Shown here piece by piece: positions 1-8,897 of a stretch of 64,000 nt of DNA; within the stretch, counting starts at the first letter, position 1, and the number at the start of each line of letters is the position of its first letter. Source of the DNA: Variovorax paradoxus (lineage in GTDB: Bacteria > Pseudomonadota > Gammaproteobacteria > Burkholderiales > Burkholderiaceae_C); contig NZ_JAGGNU010000017.1 in assembly GCF_018614915.1 (NCBI RefSeq), positions 124,001 to 188,000 of the forward strand, in the 5' to 3' direction. A program made the translations under genes and the position numbers. The notes beneath the pieces are model-generated. The model did no database searches, was not told where the DNA came from, and saw only the letters and a program-made list of their open reading frames with translations.

Positions 1-159
1 GGCATGGTCGAGTCCTACTACGGCCAGTTGCTGACGCGCGCCGACGGCACGCCCTTTGGCACCTTCATCCATTTCGACCTGGAGCCGCGCAGCATTCCGG
101 CGGAGGAAATCGTCGTCCTGCGCGAGGTGATCCCGCAGTTCATCGACTACCTGGAATGA
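1..159 (+). CDS. GAF-domain protein, C-terminal fragment
   Basis: The window opens inside a plus-strand reading frame that runs 52 codons to a TGA. The visible end carries a Tyr-Tyr-Gly segment, then a GTFIHFDLEPR-like strand. This resembles the last strands of a GAF sensory domain, where a Gly-Thr-hydrophobic-Cys/His-Phe-Asp motif is common. Start, N-terminal domains and ligand cannot be seen. It ends only six bases before the stop of a convergent transporter gene. The family call rests on the short C-terminal pattern alone. Confidence 0.55.
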   Translation, partial: GMVESYYGQLLTRADGTPFGTFIHFDLEPRSIPAEEIVVLREVIPQFIDYLE

Positions 160-165
160 TCGGGG

Positions 166-924
166 TCAGCCGGTCCGCGCCAGCAGCACCGGCACCGAGG
201 ACGTCAACAGCGCCACGCCCGACAGCGTGAGCAGACCCAGCACCACCTTTCGGAAGCTGGCCTCGCTGATGCCGATATAGAGCCGCGCGCCGAGCAACAC
301 GGGCACCAGCACCGCCATCGCCGCGATGCCGAGCAGCGGCAGCGCTTCCGTGCCGACGAGGCCCGCTCCAACGTACAGCGAGAAGGCCACCACCAGCATC
401 GAGAGATTGAAGTTCTGGATCACGGCGCGCTGCACGTCCTTCTCGAGTCCGCGCAGCGTGCACCAGAGCGTGGGAATCGCGCCGGTGAAGCCGCCCAGGC
501 CGCCGCAGACGCCGCCGATCAGCCCGATCGCCGCGTCGGCCGGCCGCCCGCCCGCAGTCACGCGCGGCAGATCGCGCGCCATCAGCATGGCCGGACACCA
601 GAGCACCAGCAGCCCGCCGAGACAGGCCTTGAACAGCGGCACGTCGAGCCTCGGCAGCAGCCATACGCCTAGCGGCACGCCGACCAACCCGCCGAGCACG
701 AAGGGCAACAGCAACGCGCGGTCGAAGCCGCGCCGCACGGTGACAGCCGCGATCACCTGGCCGGTGAGCGCACCGAAGGTCGCGAGCACCGCGGCCAGCT
801 TCGGATCCACCGTCCAGGCCCAGAAGGACATCGCGACCAGCCCGAAGGCAAAGCCCGACAAGCCCTGCACGAAACCGGCGACGACCGCGCCGAGCGCGAC
901 GATCAGGTACAGCGAGGAAGACAA
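166..924 (-). CDS. TSUP (TauE/SafE) family membrane transporter
   Basis: The product is about 252 residues and almost entirely hydrophobic, with roughly eight predicted membrane spans. It has the internal repeat typical of TauE/SafE proteins: two halves, each with a Gly-rich turn (GLSGFAFGL near the N-terminus, GGVCGGLGGFTGA near the middle). Such inner-membrane proteins export or import sulfite, sulfoacetate or other small organic anions; the substrate cannot be inferred. No ATG is available near the N-terminus. The TTG at 924 is 12 bases after the stop of the upstream MFS gene, so the two are probably cotranscribed and translationally linked. An alternative non-ATG start a few codons upstream would overlap the MFS gene. 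Confidence 0.8.
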   Translation of the reverse strand: MSSSLYLIVALGAVVAGFVQGLSGFAFGLVAMSFWAWTVDPKLAAVLATFGALTGQVIAAVTVRRGFDRALLLPFVLGGLVGVPLGVWLLPRLDVPLFKACLGGLLVLWCPAMLMARDLPRVTAGGRPADAAIGLIGGVCGGLGGFTGAIPTLWCTLRGLEKDVQRAVIQNFNLSMLVVAFSLYVGAGLVGTEALPLLGIAAMAVLVPVLLGARLYIGISEASFRKVVLGLLTLSGVALLTSSVPVLLARTG

Positions 925-935
925 GAAGGGAATCT

Positions 936-2177
936 TCAGGCTGAGGCCGGGACCAGGGCCTCGCGCCTGACGCGCCGCACGTTGAACGCGCTGGCGATCA
1001 GCACGCCCTGCACCACCGCCAGCCCGACGATCACGCTCATGTACTGGCCATGGTCCATCAGCCGGCCAAAGAGCAGGGGCGCGAGCGCCTGGCCGATGTC
1101 GAGGCCTGCGTAGACCACGCCATACACCCGGCCCGTCGCGTTGGCCGGCGTCGAGCGCTTGACCAGCAGGTCGCGCGAAGGCCCCGCGATGCCCGAAGCG
1201 AAGCCCATCGCGCCGAACATCACCGGCACCACGAAGGGCGGGAAGTCGGCCAGCGCGAGCACCAGCGCCAGCACCGCCGCCATGCCAAAGGCGGCGCCCA
1301 CCACGCGTTCGCAGCGCGAGGGGTCGGAGGCCAGGAAGCCGCCCACCACCATGCCCCCCGCGCTCGCCACCATGTAGATGGTGAGGCACACCGCGACCAG
1401 CGCCACCGGCACCGCGTGCAGGTGGCCGGCCGCGGCCGGCGCGAAGGTCTGCACCACGCTCAGTGCCATCGCATAGAAGAAGAAAAAGCCGAAGCACATC
1501 CAGACCGCCGGGATCCTGAGGAACGCGAACTCGCCGCCCGCCGCCGCGTCCGTGCCGGTCGCCTTGTGCACCGCCTTCACGTCGAGCGACAGCGCGCTGC
1601 GGTTGAACCAGAGGATCAGCAACACCACGAAGGCCAGCGCCCCGGCCGAGGCCAGCGCCACGCGCCACGAGAAGGCGATGGCCAGCGGCACCACGAAGGC
1701 CGGTGCGATCGCCCAGCCCAGGCTGCCCGTGATGCCGTGCACGCTGTAGGCATGGCCCAGGCGCGTGGGCGCCACCTTGCGGTTGAAGAGCGTGTAGTCG
1801 ACTGGATGGAACACGCCGTTGCCGATGCCCGCGATCACCGCGCACGCGAGCAGCATCCAGTAGCTCTGCGCCAGCGCATAGCCGACGGCTGCCAGCGCCA
1901 GCAGGCCGAGCCCGGTGAACAGCACCGGCCGCGGACCCAGCTTGTCGACCACGAAGCCCGAGGCCGCCTGCACCACGCAGGAGACCACGAAGAACACGGT
2001 GAGCACGGCGCCGAGCTCGGTGTAGCTCACGTCGAAGGCGTCCTTGAGCCACGGGAACAGCGGGGGCAGCACGAGCTGGGCGAAATGGCTGATGGCGTGC
2101 GCCAGGCCGACGAGGCCGATCAACTTGGCGTCGGAGCGCAAGGTGGGAGTTGCGGCGGAAACGTTGGACAAAGACAT
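936..2177 (-). CDS. MFS transporter, fosmidomycin-resistance-like
   Basis: A 413-residue protein with about twelve membrane spans. The opening segment GLAHAISHFAQLVLPPLFPW and the VDKLGPRP loop between helices 2 and 3 match the FsR-like branch of the major facilitator superfamily, inner-membrane drug/H+ antiporters. The GNGVFHPVDY segment around residue 120 is also characteristic of this branch. The ATG at 2177 was chosen because the sequence upstream in frame is polar and unlike the family. It is divergent from an AraC-type regulator and followed closely by a TSUP gene. Efflux of a toxic compound controlled by that regulator is the natural inference; the substrate is unknown. Confidence 0.85.
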   Translation of the reverse strand: MSLSNVSAATPTLRSDAKLIGLVGLAHAISHFAQLVLPPLFPWLKDAFDVSYTELGAVLTVFFVVSCVVQAASGFVVDKLGPRPVLFTGLGLLALAAVGYALAQSYWMLLACAVIAGIGNGVFHPVDYTLFNRKVAPTRLGHAYSVHGITGSLGWAIAPAFVVPLAIAFSWRVALASAGALAFVVLLILWFNRSALSLDVKAVHKATGTDAAAGGEFAFLRIPAVWMCFGFFFFYAMALSVVQTFAPAAAGHLHAVPVALVAVCLTIYMVASAGGMVVGGFLASDPSRCERVVGAAFGMAAVLALVLALADFPPFVVPVMFGAMGFASGIAGPSRDLLVKRSTPANATGRVYGVVYAGLDIGQALAPLLFGRLMDHGQYMSVIVGLAVVQGVLIASAFNVRRVRREALVPASA

Positions 2178-2247
2178 GAATTGCAACAAGAAACTGGGGC
2201 GGGCTCCGATCGTATTCCCGGAGGTCGCGGCAGAATGGCGATACAGA

Positions 2248-2260
2248 GACAACATTTGTC
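2248..2260. promoter_or_regulatory. Inverted repeat between MFS and AraC genes
   Basis: GACAA-cat-TTGTC is a perfect 5-bp inverted repeat with a 3-bp spacer. It sits a few bases upstream of the AraC-family start and about 70 bp upstream of the divergent MFS start. The position suits autoregulation or dual control. That it is an operator is inference. Confidence 0.35.
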
Positions 2261-2263
2261 GAA

Positions 2264-3091
2264 ATGATGCCGCCCCTCGCCGCCACGCCGATCCACAGCG
2301 TCGCCTCGCTCACGCCCCATCTCTATGCACCCGACGCGCTGCGTCCACTGCGAGCCAAGGAGCACTTTCTCCAGGCCGACACCTTCGTCGAACTGCATTC
2401 GCATCCCTGGCCGCAGCTGACCTTCTCGACGCGCGGCGTGATCCGCCTCAGCACCGAAGACGGCAGCTACATCGTGCCGCCCTCGCGCGCGCTTTGGGTG
2501 CCGGCCAACATGCCGCACAGCGTCACGTTGATCGAGGACGCCGAGTTGCGCACCGTCTACCTGCACAGCTGGCTCGGCCCGGCCTGGGAGAAATGCGAGG
2601 TGCTCGAGATCAGTCCGCTGCTGCGCGCGCTGATGCTCGCGCTCGACACCACGCCCGACGGCCTGCCGCCGGCCGACCCGCACGCGGCGCAGCGCGAGCG
2701 CTGGATCGCGCCGCTCCTGGTTGACGAGCTCGAACGCGCGACCCAGATCCGCATCGACGTGCCGCTGCCGGCCGACAAGCGCCTGCGCCAGCTGTGCGAG
2801 TCGCTGCTGCGCAACCCGGCCAACCGCGCCACGCTGGCCGAACGCGCGCAGGCCATCGGCGCCAGCGAACGCACCGTGGCGCGGCTGTTTCGCGACCAGC
2901 TCGGCATGAGCTGGCAGCAATGGCGCCAGCAGGCCGTGCTGGCGCACGCGCTGCCGCTGCTGGCACGCGGCATGGCCGTGAGCCAGGTGGCATCGGCCAG
3001 CGGCTACGCGACCGACAGCGCCTTCTGCGCGATGTTCAAGGCGGCGACGGGGCAGTCGCCGACGGCGTTCCAGCACAAGAAGAAGGCGTAG
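2264..3091 (+). CDS. AraC-family regulator with cupin domain
   Basis: 275 residues. The N-terminal half (about 35-110) is a cupin-type sensor: it has the HSHPWPQLTFSTRG strand and the WVPANMPHSV segment. The C-terminal half (about 170-270) has two helix-turn-helix motifs of the AraC type, including the ERTVARLFRDQLGMSWQQW stretch and the SGYATDSAFCAMFKAATG second motif. It is closest in layout to the NimR/YeaM group, which sits divergent to an MFS efflux gene. The same arrangement is seen here, so it probably controls the neighbouring transporter and itself. The inducer is unknown. Two adjacent ATG codons (2264, 2267) could each start translation. Confidence 0.88.
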   Translation: MMPPLAATPIHSVASLTPHLYAPDALRPLRAKEHFLQADTFVELHSHPWPQLTFSTRGVIRLSTEDGSYIVPPSRALWVPANMPHSVTLIEDAELRTVYLHSWLGPAWEKCEVLEISPLLRALMLALDTTPDGLPPADPHAAQRERWIAPLLVDELERATQIRIDVPLPADKRLRQLCESLLRNPANRATLAERAQAIGASERTVARLFRDQLGMSWQQWRQQAVLAHALPLLARGMAVSQVASASGYATDSAFCAMFKAATGQSPTAFQHKKKA

Positions 3092-3107
3092 CGCCGGCCA
3101 TCTGAAG

Positions 3108-3125
3108 TTTGTACAATTTGTACAA
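3108..3125. promoter_or_regulatory. Tandem palindromic operator of toxin-antitoxin operon
   Basis: The nonamer TTTGTACAA occurs twice in direct tandem. Each copy contains the perfect 8-bp palindrome TTGTACAA (3109-3116 and 3118-3125). The pair ends 22 bases before the antitoxin start. Phd/YefM and VapB antitoxins typically bind paired palindromes over their own promoter, so this is the expected autoregulatory site. The binding itself is inferred. Confidence 0.6.
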
Positions 3126-3147
3126 ATCGCACTTTTTGGGAGTATTC

Positions 3148-3399
3148 ATGATTGCGTACTCGGCCAGCGAGGCCAAACAGAACTTCGCCGCCATGCTCGA
3201 TGCCGCGGCCCGCGAACCGGTGGTGATCCGCCGCCACGACCGCGATGTGGCGATGGTGATTTCGCCCGAGCAGTACCGCAAGCTGCACCGTCTGAACGTG
3301 GAAGAGTTGAAGCGCATGGTGGACGAGGTCGGCGCCGAGGCCGAGAAGAACGGCATGACCGACGAGATCCTGGCCGAGATCCTCGCGGGCGATGACTGA
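3148..3399 (+). CDS. Antitoxin, Phd/YefM-type
   Basis: 83 residues. The N-terminal segment IAYSASEAKQNFAAMLDAA is the DNA-binding part of the Phd/YefM fold. The strand RRHDRDVAMVISPEQY follows, and an acidic helical tail would wrap the toxin. A start at 3148 is supported by GGGAG seven bases upstream and by the family's short N-terminus; an upstream in-frame ATG at 3109 would fall inside the palindromic operator. Its stop overlaps the start of the PIN toxin by eight bases, the usual coupling in such operons. It should neutralise the PIN nuclease and repress the operon. Confidence 0.88.
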   Translation: MIAYSASEAKQNFAAMLDAAAREPVVIRRHDRDVAMVISPEQYRKLHRLNVEELKRMVDEVGAEAEKNGMTDEILAEILAGDD

Positions 3400-3922
3400 G
3401 CCGCTGCCGCTTCGGCGCTGGGTCATCGATACCAACGTTCTTGTCAGCTGGGTGCTTCGCCCGCGCAGCGCGCCCGGGCGAGCGGTCGATCGCGCGATCG
3501 ATCTCGGGAGGCTGCTCTTCTCGAAGGAAACGCATCGCGAACTGCTGTCCGTGATCCGTCGGTCCAAGTTCGATCGCTACGTCCCGCTCGACCGGCGGCT
3601 TGCGGTCCTGGTCAAGCTGGACGATCTCATCGACTGGATCCCATCCACGCGCACCATCCGGAGCTGCCGCGATCCGAACGACGACAAATTCCTCGAGGTC
3701 GCGGTGCATGGCAACGCCGACGCGCTCATCAGCGGGGACGCCGATCTGCTGGTACTCCATCCATTCCACGGTGTGCCGATCCTTGGGCCCCAGGCCTTCC
3801 TGGCCGGCACGGAGCCGAATCCGCCCGGCACCGAGCGGGGCTCCGGCGGCGTACTGCAGGAGCCGCGCGCAAGCTACAGAACAAGAATACGCAAGGCCGC
3901 CCCGGCCGCCGCCAAGGCTTGA
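3392..3922 (+). CDS. PIN-domain toxin (VapC-like ribonuclease)
   Basis: 176 residues. The PIN acidic residues are visible: Asp13 in VIDTNVL, Glu46/Glu50 in the KETHRELL helix, Asp94-Asp98 in RDPNDDKFLE, and Asp116/Asp118 in SGDADLL. Such proteins are Mg-dependent endoribonucleases that cleave tRNA or rRNA when the antitoxin is lost. The domain would normally end near residue 140 (PQAFLA). Here about 35 further residues follow, rich in Pro, Gly, Arg and Ala, ending almost at the next gene. This tail may be an extension created by loss of an earlier stop. The RNA target is unknown. Confidence 0.85.
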   Translation: MTEPLPLRRWVIDTNVLVSWVLRPRSAPGRAVDRAIDLGRLLFSKETHRELLSVIRRSKFDRYVPLDRRLAVLVKLDDLIDWIPSTRTIRSCRDPNDDKFLEVAVHGNADALISGDADLLVLHPFHGVPILGPQAFLAGTEPNPPGTERGSGGVLQEPRASYRTRIRKAAPAAAKA

Positions 3923-3984
3923 GCGCCCAGCGCTTTCGTATCATCGGCAGGTGCACCCCGAACAACATTCCGCGCGCTGAAGGC

Positions 3985-5682
3985 ATGGCCCTCCACCGCG
4001 ACCAGCTCGCGCGCTGGCTTCCCTTCCTCGGCTGGCCCCGCCCGAGCCGCGCGCTGCTCACGGGCGAGGCGCTGGCCGGCATCACTGTCGCGCTGATGGT
4101 GATTCCGCAAGGCGTGGCCTATGCGGCACTCGCCGGCATGCCGCTGGTGACCGGCATCTACGCCTCGCTGCTGCCGGCGCTGATCGGCGTGCTGTTCAGC
4201 GCATCGACGCGGCTGTCGGTCGGCCCCACCGCCCTGTCCAGCCTGCTGGTCGCGGCCTCGCTGGGTCCGCTGGCCATTCCGGGCAGCGCCGAGTGGGTGG
4301 CGCTCGCGGTCTGGCTGTGCCTCATGTCGGGCGCGATCCAGCTTCTGCTCGGCCTCGGCGGCTTCGGCTGGGTGCTGCGGCTGGTCAACTCGCCGGTGCT
4401 GATGGGCTTCACGCAGGCCGCCTCGGTGCTGATCATCCTGTCGCAGCTGCCGGCGCTGTTCGGCTTCACCGGCCGCAGCACCGGCCAGCTGCTGCACGGC
4501 ACGCCACCGGACTTCCTGGCCATCGCCTTCGGGCTCGGCAGCATCGCCGCGCTGTGGATTGCCAAGGAGCGCTGGCCGCGCTTTCCGGCCGCCATGGTGG
4601 TGGTGGGCGCCACGGCGGCGATCAGCGCCGGTGTCGGCTATGCGCTGCGCGGCGGCGCCGTGGTCGGCACCCTGCCCTCTGGCCTGCCGGCTTTCTATTG
4701 GCCCGGCGCGATGCCGCTCGGCACCTTCAGCGCGCTGCTGCTGCCGGCCCTGATGATCACGCTGGTGAGCTTTCTCGAGACCGCATCGAGCGCCAAGGTC
4801 GACAACGCGCGCGCGGGCAAGCTCTGGAACGAGAACCAGGACCTGATCGGCCAGGGCCTGGCCAAGATCGCCTCCGGCCTGTCGGGCGCCTTCCCCACCA
4901 GCTCCTCCTTCTCGCGCTCGGCCATCAATCTCTACGCCGGCGCGCAGAGCGGCTGGGCCACGGTGTTCTGCGTGCTGCTGATCGGGGCGGCGCTGCTCTG
5001 GGCAATGCCGCTGCTCTACAACGTGCCGCAGGCGGTGCTGGCAGCGATCGTGGTCATCGCCATGCTGGGCCTGGTGCGGCCGGGGCAGTTCGTCGCGCTC
5101 TGGCGCATCTCGCGCGTGGAAGCGGCCACGGCGCTGGTCACTTTCGTGCTCACCATCGCGACCTCGCCCTCGATCTACTGGGGCGTGCTGGCCGGCCTCT
5201 TGATGAGCCTCAGCCACTACATGTACCGGCACCTGCATCCGCGCATCATCGAAGTGGGCCTGCACCCCGACGGCAGCCTGCGCGACCGGCATCTCTGGAA
5301 CCTGCCGCCGCTCGCGCCGCAGTTGCACGCGATGCGCATGGATGCCGAGCTCGACTTCGCCACCGCGAGCACCCTGGAGCGCGCCATCACCGTCACGCTG
5401 GCGATGCGGCCCGAGCTCACCGACATCTGCCTGTTCGCGCAACCGATCAATCGCATCGACGTCACCGGCGCCGAGGTGTTCGGCGCCATCCGCAGGCTGT
5501 TGGAGTCCAAGGGGGTGCGGCTGCACCTGAGCGGGCTCAAGCTGCCGGCGCAGCAGGTGCTCGAACGCGCCGGCCTGCTGTCGCCGGGGCCGCTCCTGTT
5601 CGTCTATCGCACCGACAGCGACGCGCTGGCGGCGCTGTGCGTGCAGCAGATCACTCCTTCACCGGCCCTCGAAGATTCTTGA
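3985..5682 (+). CDS. SulP-family anion transporter with STAS domain
   Basis: 565 residues. The first about 400 form the SulP membrane domain: the signature LMVIPQGVAYAALAGMP lies near residue 40, followed by ten or more hydrophobic spans. About residues 435-545 form a cytoplasmic STAS domain, recognisable by the DFATASTLERAI and INRIDVTGAE segments. SulP proteins carry sulfate, bicarbonate or dicarboxylates across the inner membrane; the substrate is not decidable here. The ATG at 3985 has GAAGG upstream; a TTG at 3919 would overlap the toxin gene and add an unlikely polar stretch. The 3' end overlaps the convergent arfB gene by 32 bases. Confidence 0.9.
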   Translation: MALHRDQLARWLPFLGWPRPSRALLTGEALAGITVALMVIPQGVAYAALAGMPLVTGIYASLLPALIGVLFSASTRLSVGPTALSSLLVAASLGPLAIPGSAEWVALAVWLCLMSGAIQLLLGLGGFGWVLRLVNSPVLMGFTQAASVLIILSQLPALFGFTGRSTGQLLHGTPPDFLAIAFGLGSIAALWIAKERWPRFPAAMVVVGATAAISAGVGYALRGGAVVGTLPSGLPAFYWPGAMPLGTFSALLLPALMITLVSFLETASSAKVDNARAGKLWNENQDLIGQGLAKIASGLSGAFPTSSSFSRSAINLYAGAQSGWATVFCVLLIGAALLWAMPLLYNVPQAVLAAIVVIAMLGLVRPGQFVALWRISRVEAATALVTFVLTIATSPSIYWGVLAGLLMSLSHYMYRHLHPRIIEVGLHPDGSLRDRHLWNLPPLAPQLHAMRMDAELDFATASTLERAITVTLAMRPELTDICLFAQPINRIDVTGAEVFGAIRRLLESKGVRLHLSGLKLPAQQVLERAGLLSPGPLLFVYRTDSDALAALCVQQITPSPALEDS

Positions 5683-6061
5683 TCTCCGAGCGCTGGCTCT
5701 TGCCCTCGAGCCGCCGCTGCTTCGCGCCGTAGCTCGGCTTCGTCGGCCGGCGCACCCGCGGCGGCGTGGCGACACTGTCGACCAGTGCCTGCAGCCGCGC
5801 CAGCGCGTCGGCGCGGTTCATATCCTGGCTGCGATGCTTCTGCGCCTTGAGCACCAGCACGCCTTCCTGCGTGATGCGGCTGTCGCGCAGCGCGAGCAGG
5901 CGCTCCTTGACGTCCTCGGGCAGCGAACTCGCCGGGATGTCGTAGCGCAGGTGCACCGCGCTCGACACCTTGTTGACGTTCTGTCCGCCCGCGCCCTGCG
6001 CGCGAATGGCGCTGAACTCGAGCTCCAGGGGGTCGACGAGGATGGGCGGACGCGCAGGCAT
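5651..6061 (-). CDS. arfB: Ribosome rescue factor ArfB (peptidyl-tRNA hydrolase)
   Basis: 136 residues. The catalytic GGQ motif is at residues 25-27 within RAQGAGGQNVNKVSS, as in class I release factors. The C-terminus (about 100-136) is long and basic (PTKPSYGAKQRRLEGKSQR), and is the tail that enters the empty mRNA channel of stalled ribosomes. There is no codon-recognition domain and the length fits the family (about 140). It hydrolyses peptidyl-tRNA on non-stop ribosomes as a backup for tmRNA. The gene starts 22 bases after the phoD stop and may be cotranscribed with it; its 3' end overlaps the convergent SulP gene. Confidence 0.93.
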   Translation of the reverse strand: MPARPPILVDPLELEFSAIRAQGAGGQNVNKVSSAVHLRYDIPASSLPEDVKERLLALRDSRITQEGVLVLKAQKHRSQDMNRADALARLQALVDSVATPPRVRRPTKPSYGAKQRRLEGKSQRSEIKNLRGPVKE

Positions 6062-6083
6062 CCGCCATTTTGGCCTGCGGGCG

Positions 6084-7853
6084 CTACACCGGCAGGACGT
6101 CGAGGTTGCCTGCCCCAGGCAGGGCATGCAGGCTCGCCGCAAGCCGTGCGGAGTAGGAGCGGCTGAGCACCGTGCTGACCTCCGTCCAGTCGGCCCGAGC
6201 TTCCGCCGGCGTGAGCGTAAGCACCAGGTAGCCGCGCTTGCTCGTCTCCGCATAGCGTAGATCCCGCACCAGCTTGGGAAACGCATCCGAGAGGACGGGA
6301 CTCGCGATCAGAGGCAGCACGCGTTCGAAGCCCGGCGAGCTGATCGAGGCCGTCGCGAACTCCACGCCGACGCGCTGGCCGCCGGCATCGGTCAGGTTGC
6401 TGGCCCAGGCATTGTGCGTATCGCCGGCGAGCGATACGAGGTTCTTGTTCAGCGAGCGGGCCGTGGCCAGAACCGATTCCCGCGCGGCGGGATAGCCGTC
6501 CCAGGCGTCGAGGTTGTAGGGCACGCGGCGCTGGCTCAGCAAGGCGCGCTGGCTGTCGCTGCGCAGCGGCTCCGGCGTTGCCTGCGCGGCCAGGAATTCG
6601 GCCAGCGTCTCGGGCGTGAATGCAATTGCAATGCTGAGCGGTATTTCCATGCGCGCCATCAGCACCTGATTCCCCAGCACCTGCCAGACGGCGCCGGAAG
6701 CGGCAAGTCGGGCCGACAACCAGTCCGATTGTTCGGCGCCGAGCAGCTGGCGCGACGCGCCGTCGGCCGCACCCTGGAGATACGCGTCCAGCGTCACCTG
6801 CTGGTCTCGGCCGATCAGCCGGGTGTCCAGCATGTGCAGCGATGCGAGCGTGCCGAAGTCGAAGGAGCGGTAGATCCTCAGCGGATTGGCAGGGTCGGGC
6901 ATGCGGACCGGAAGCCATTCGCGATAGGCCTGCAGCGCCGCCGCGCGCCGTGCGGCGAAGCTGCCTTCGGTGGCCGGGTCGTGATTGGCTGCGCCGCCGG
7001 ACCACGCGTTGTCGGCGACATCATGGTCGTCCCATACGGCGATCACCGGCAGCTTCGCGTGGAATGCGATCAGGTCCGGGTCGGTGCGGTACTGCGCATG
7101 GCGGCGGCGGTAGTCGTCGAGGGTGAGGAGCTCGCGCGGCGGTTGCGATTCGCGATCGATCGCAATGGCCAGCTGCGACGCGAAACCCACCAGGCCGAAT
7201 TCGTAGATGTAGTCGCCCAGGTGCAGGGCCACGTCGATGTCGGTGCGCTTGGCCAGTTCGGCACACACATTGAAGTAGCCTGCCGGAAAGTTCGAACACG
7301 AGACCGCCGCCAGCTTCAGCTGCGACACGTTGCCCACGGCCAATGTCTTCGTGCGCCCCGTGGGCGACGGCTCCGAGCCGAAATAGAAGCGGTAGTAGTA
7401 GACGCTGGCTGGCTGCAAACCAGTGGCATCCACCTTGACGGTGTAGTCCTGCTCCGCTCCGGTGCTCGTCGTGCCGCGCGCGACGATGCCGCCGAAGTTG
7501 GGATCGATTGCCACCTCCCAGCTCAGATTGAGGGTGCCTGGGCTTGCCGTCGTGACGCGCGTCCACAGGATCACGCGATCGGACAAGGGATCACCGCTCG
7601 CGACGCCATGCTGGAACGGGCCGGTCGTGCCGCCTGGGGGCACGCCGCCGGATCCACCTCCACCTCCGCCACCTCCGCCACCGCCGCTGCCACCCCCACC
7701 GCAGCCGGATACGCTGACCCCGCTGCCGACGAACATGGCGTACAGAACGGCACTGCGGATGAAGGAGCGGCGCGAAGGCTCGGGTGCCGTTTGCAGGATA
7801 CGTTGCGACTCGGCCGCGTAATCGGCGACCTCCGTGCCCTTGGTTTTGCGCAT
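6084..7853 (-). CDS. phoD: PhoD-like alkaline phosphatase/phosphodiesterase, Tat lipoprotein
   Basis: 589 residues. The N-terminus has a Tat motif (SRRSFIR, about 27-33), a hydrophobic stretch and Cys51 in a VSGC lipobox, so a folded, lipid-anchored periplasmic or outer-membrane enzyme is predicted. Directly after Cys51 comes a nearly pure glycine linker of about 25 residues. The catalytic part shows PhoD signatures: GVASGDPLSDRVILWTRV, HLGDYIYE, VWDDHDVADNAW and LAGDTHNAW, which carry the Fe/Ca-binding Asp, Asn and His residues. PhoD enzymes hydrolyse phosphate mono- and diesters. AAGGAG lies seven bases before the ATG. The 241-bp region shared with divergent amrB shows no clear Pho box. Confidence 0.9.
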   Translation of the reverse strand: MRKTKGTEVADYAAESQRILQTAPEPSRRSFIRSAVLYAMFVGSGVSVSGCGGGGSGGGGGGGGGGGSGGVPPGGTTGPFQHGVASGDPLSDRVILWTRVTTASPGTLNLSWEVAIDPNFGGIVARGTTSTGAEQDYTVKVDATGLQPASVYYYRFYFGSEPSPTGRTKTLAVGNVSQLKLAAVSCSNFPAGYFNVCAELAKRTDIDVALHLGDYIYEFGLVGFASQLAIAIDRESQPPRELLTLDDYRRRHAQYRTDPDLIAFHAKLPVIAVWDDHDVADNAWSGGAANHDPATEGSFAARRAAALQAYREWLPVRMPDPANPLRIYRSFDFGTLASLHMLDTRLIGRDQQVTLDAYLQGAADGASRQLLGAEQSDWLSARLAASGAVWQVLGNQVLMARMEIPLSIAIAFTPETLAEFLAAQATPEPLRSDSQRALLSQRRVPYNLDAWDGYPAARESVLATARSLNKNLVSLAGDTHNAWASNLTDAGGQRVGVEFATASISSPGFERVLPLIASPVLSDAFPKLVRDLRYAETSKRGYLVLTLTPAEARADWTEVSTVLSRSYSARLAASLHALPGAGNLDVLPV

Positions 7854-8094
7854 GTCTCGCTCCTTGTCCACCACGGCAGCGGCAGCATTGCCGGCTTGGG
7901 TCGTGTCGGATGGTCGCTGGATTGGAGGCGCAGACGACCGACAGGCGCGTAAGTGGGGATCAATGTGGAAGGTCGGCAAAGCGCTTACATCGAGTCACAG
8001 CCGGTTGCGAGCGCATACAGCTGCAATCGATCCCCTCGAGGCGTTTGACGCTGACTCGCGACCGGTCCATATTCACTGCAGGAGGTGAGATGCG

Positions 8095-8897
8095 ATGCCT
8101 GCCGTCCGCCCCGCCGCAGTCGCGGGGATCTTCTATCCCGACGATGCGCTGCAATTGCGGCGGGAGGTCGGCGATTGCCTCGACGCCGTCGCCACCACGG
8201 CCCTCGGCGCCGCGAGCCCGCCAAAACTGCTGATCGTTCCGCACGCCGGCCATGTCTATTCCGGCGCGGTCGCGGCACACGCCTATGCCCTGCTCGCGCC
8301 GTGGCGCGCGCGGACCAGCCGCGTCGTGCTGCTCGGCCCGGCGCACCGCTTCGCGGTACGCGCGCTGGCGGCGCCGTCCGTGCAGGCCTTCGACACGCCA
8401 CTCGGCCGGATCGCACTGGATGAGGCCGCGCTGGTCGCCCTCGACACCCTGCCGCAAGTCGTGCGCGACGACCGGCCCCACGCCTTCGAGCATTCGCTCG
8501 AGGTGCAGTTGCCCTTCCTGCAATCGGTGCTGGGGAGCTTCGCGCTGGTCCCCCTGCTCGTCGGCGATGCGAGCCCCTCCGAGGTCGCGCAGGTGCTGGA
8601 GCTGCTGTGGGGCGGGGACGAGACGCTGGTGGTCGTCAGCTCCGACCTGTCGCACTACCTGCCCTACGCACAGGCGCAGGCGCGCGACCGCGCGACCGTG
8701 CAGCGCATCCTCGCGTTCGATGGCGCCCTGGTGCCCGAGGAGGCCTGCGGCGCGCTGGTGATCAACGGCGCGCTGCACGCGGCCCGCCGGCACCGCCTGC
8801 AGCCGCGCCTGCTGGACCTGCGCAATTCCGGCGATACCGCGGGCGACCACCGCCGCGTAGTGGGCTACGCGGCGATCGCGTTCGAGGCGGGGGCATC

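Noticed and set aside
7854..8094. Pho box between phoD and amrB
   Set aside because: No pair of CTGTCAT-like direct repeats at 11-bp spacing could be found on either strand.
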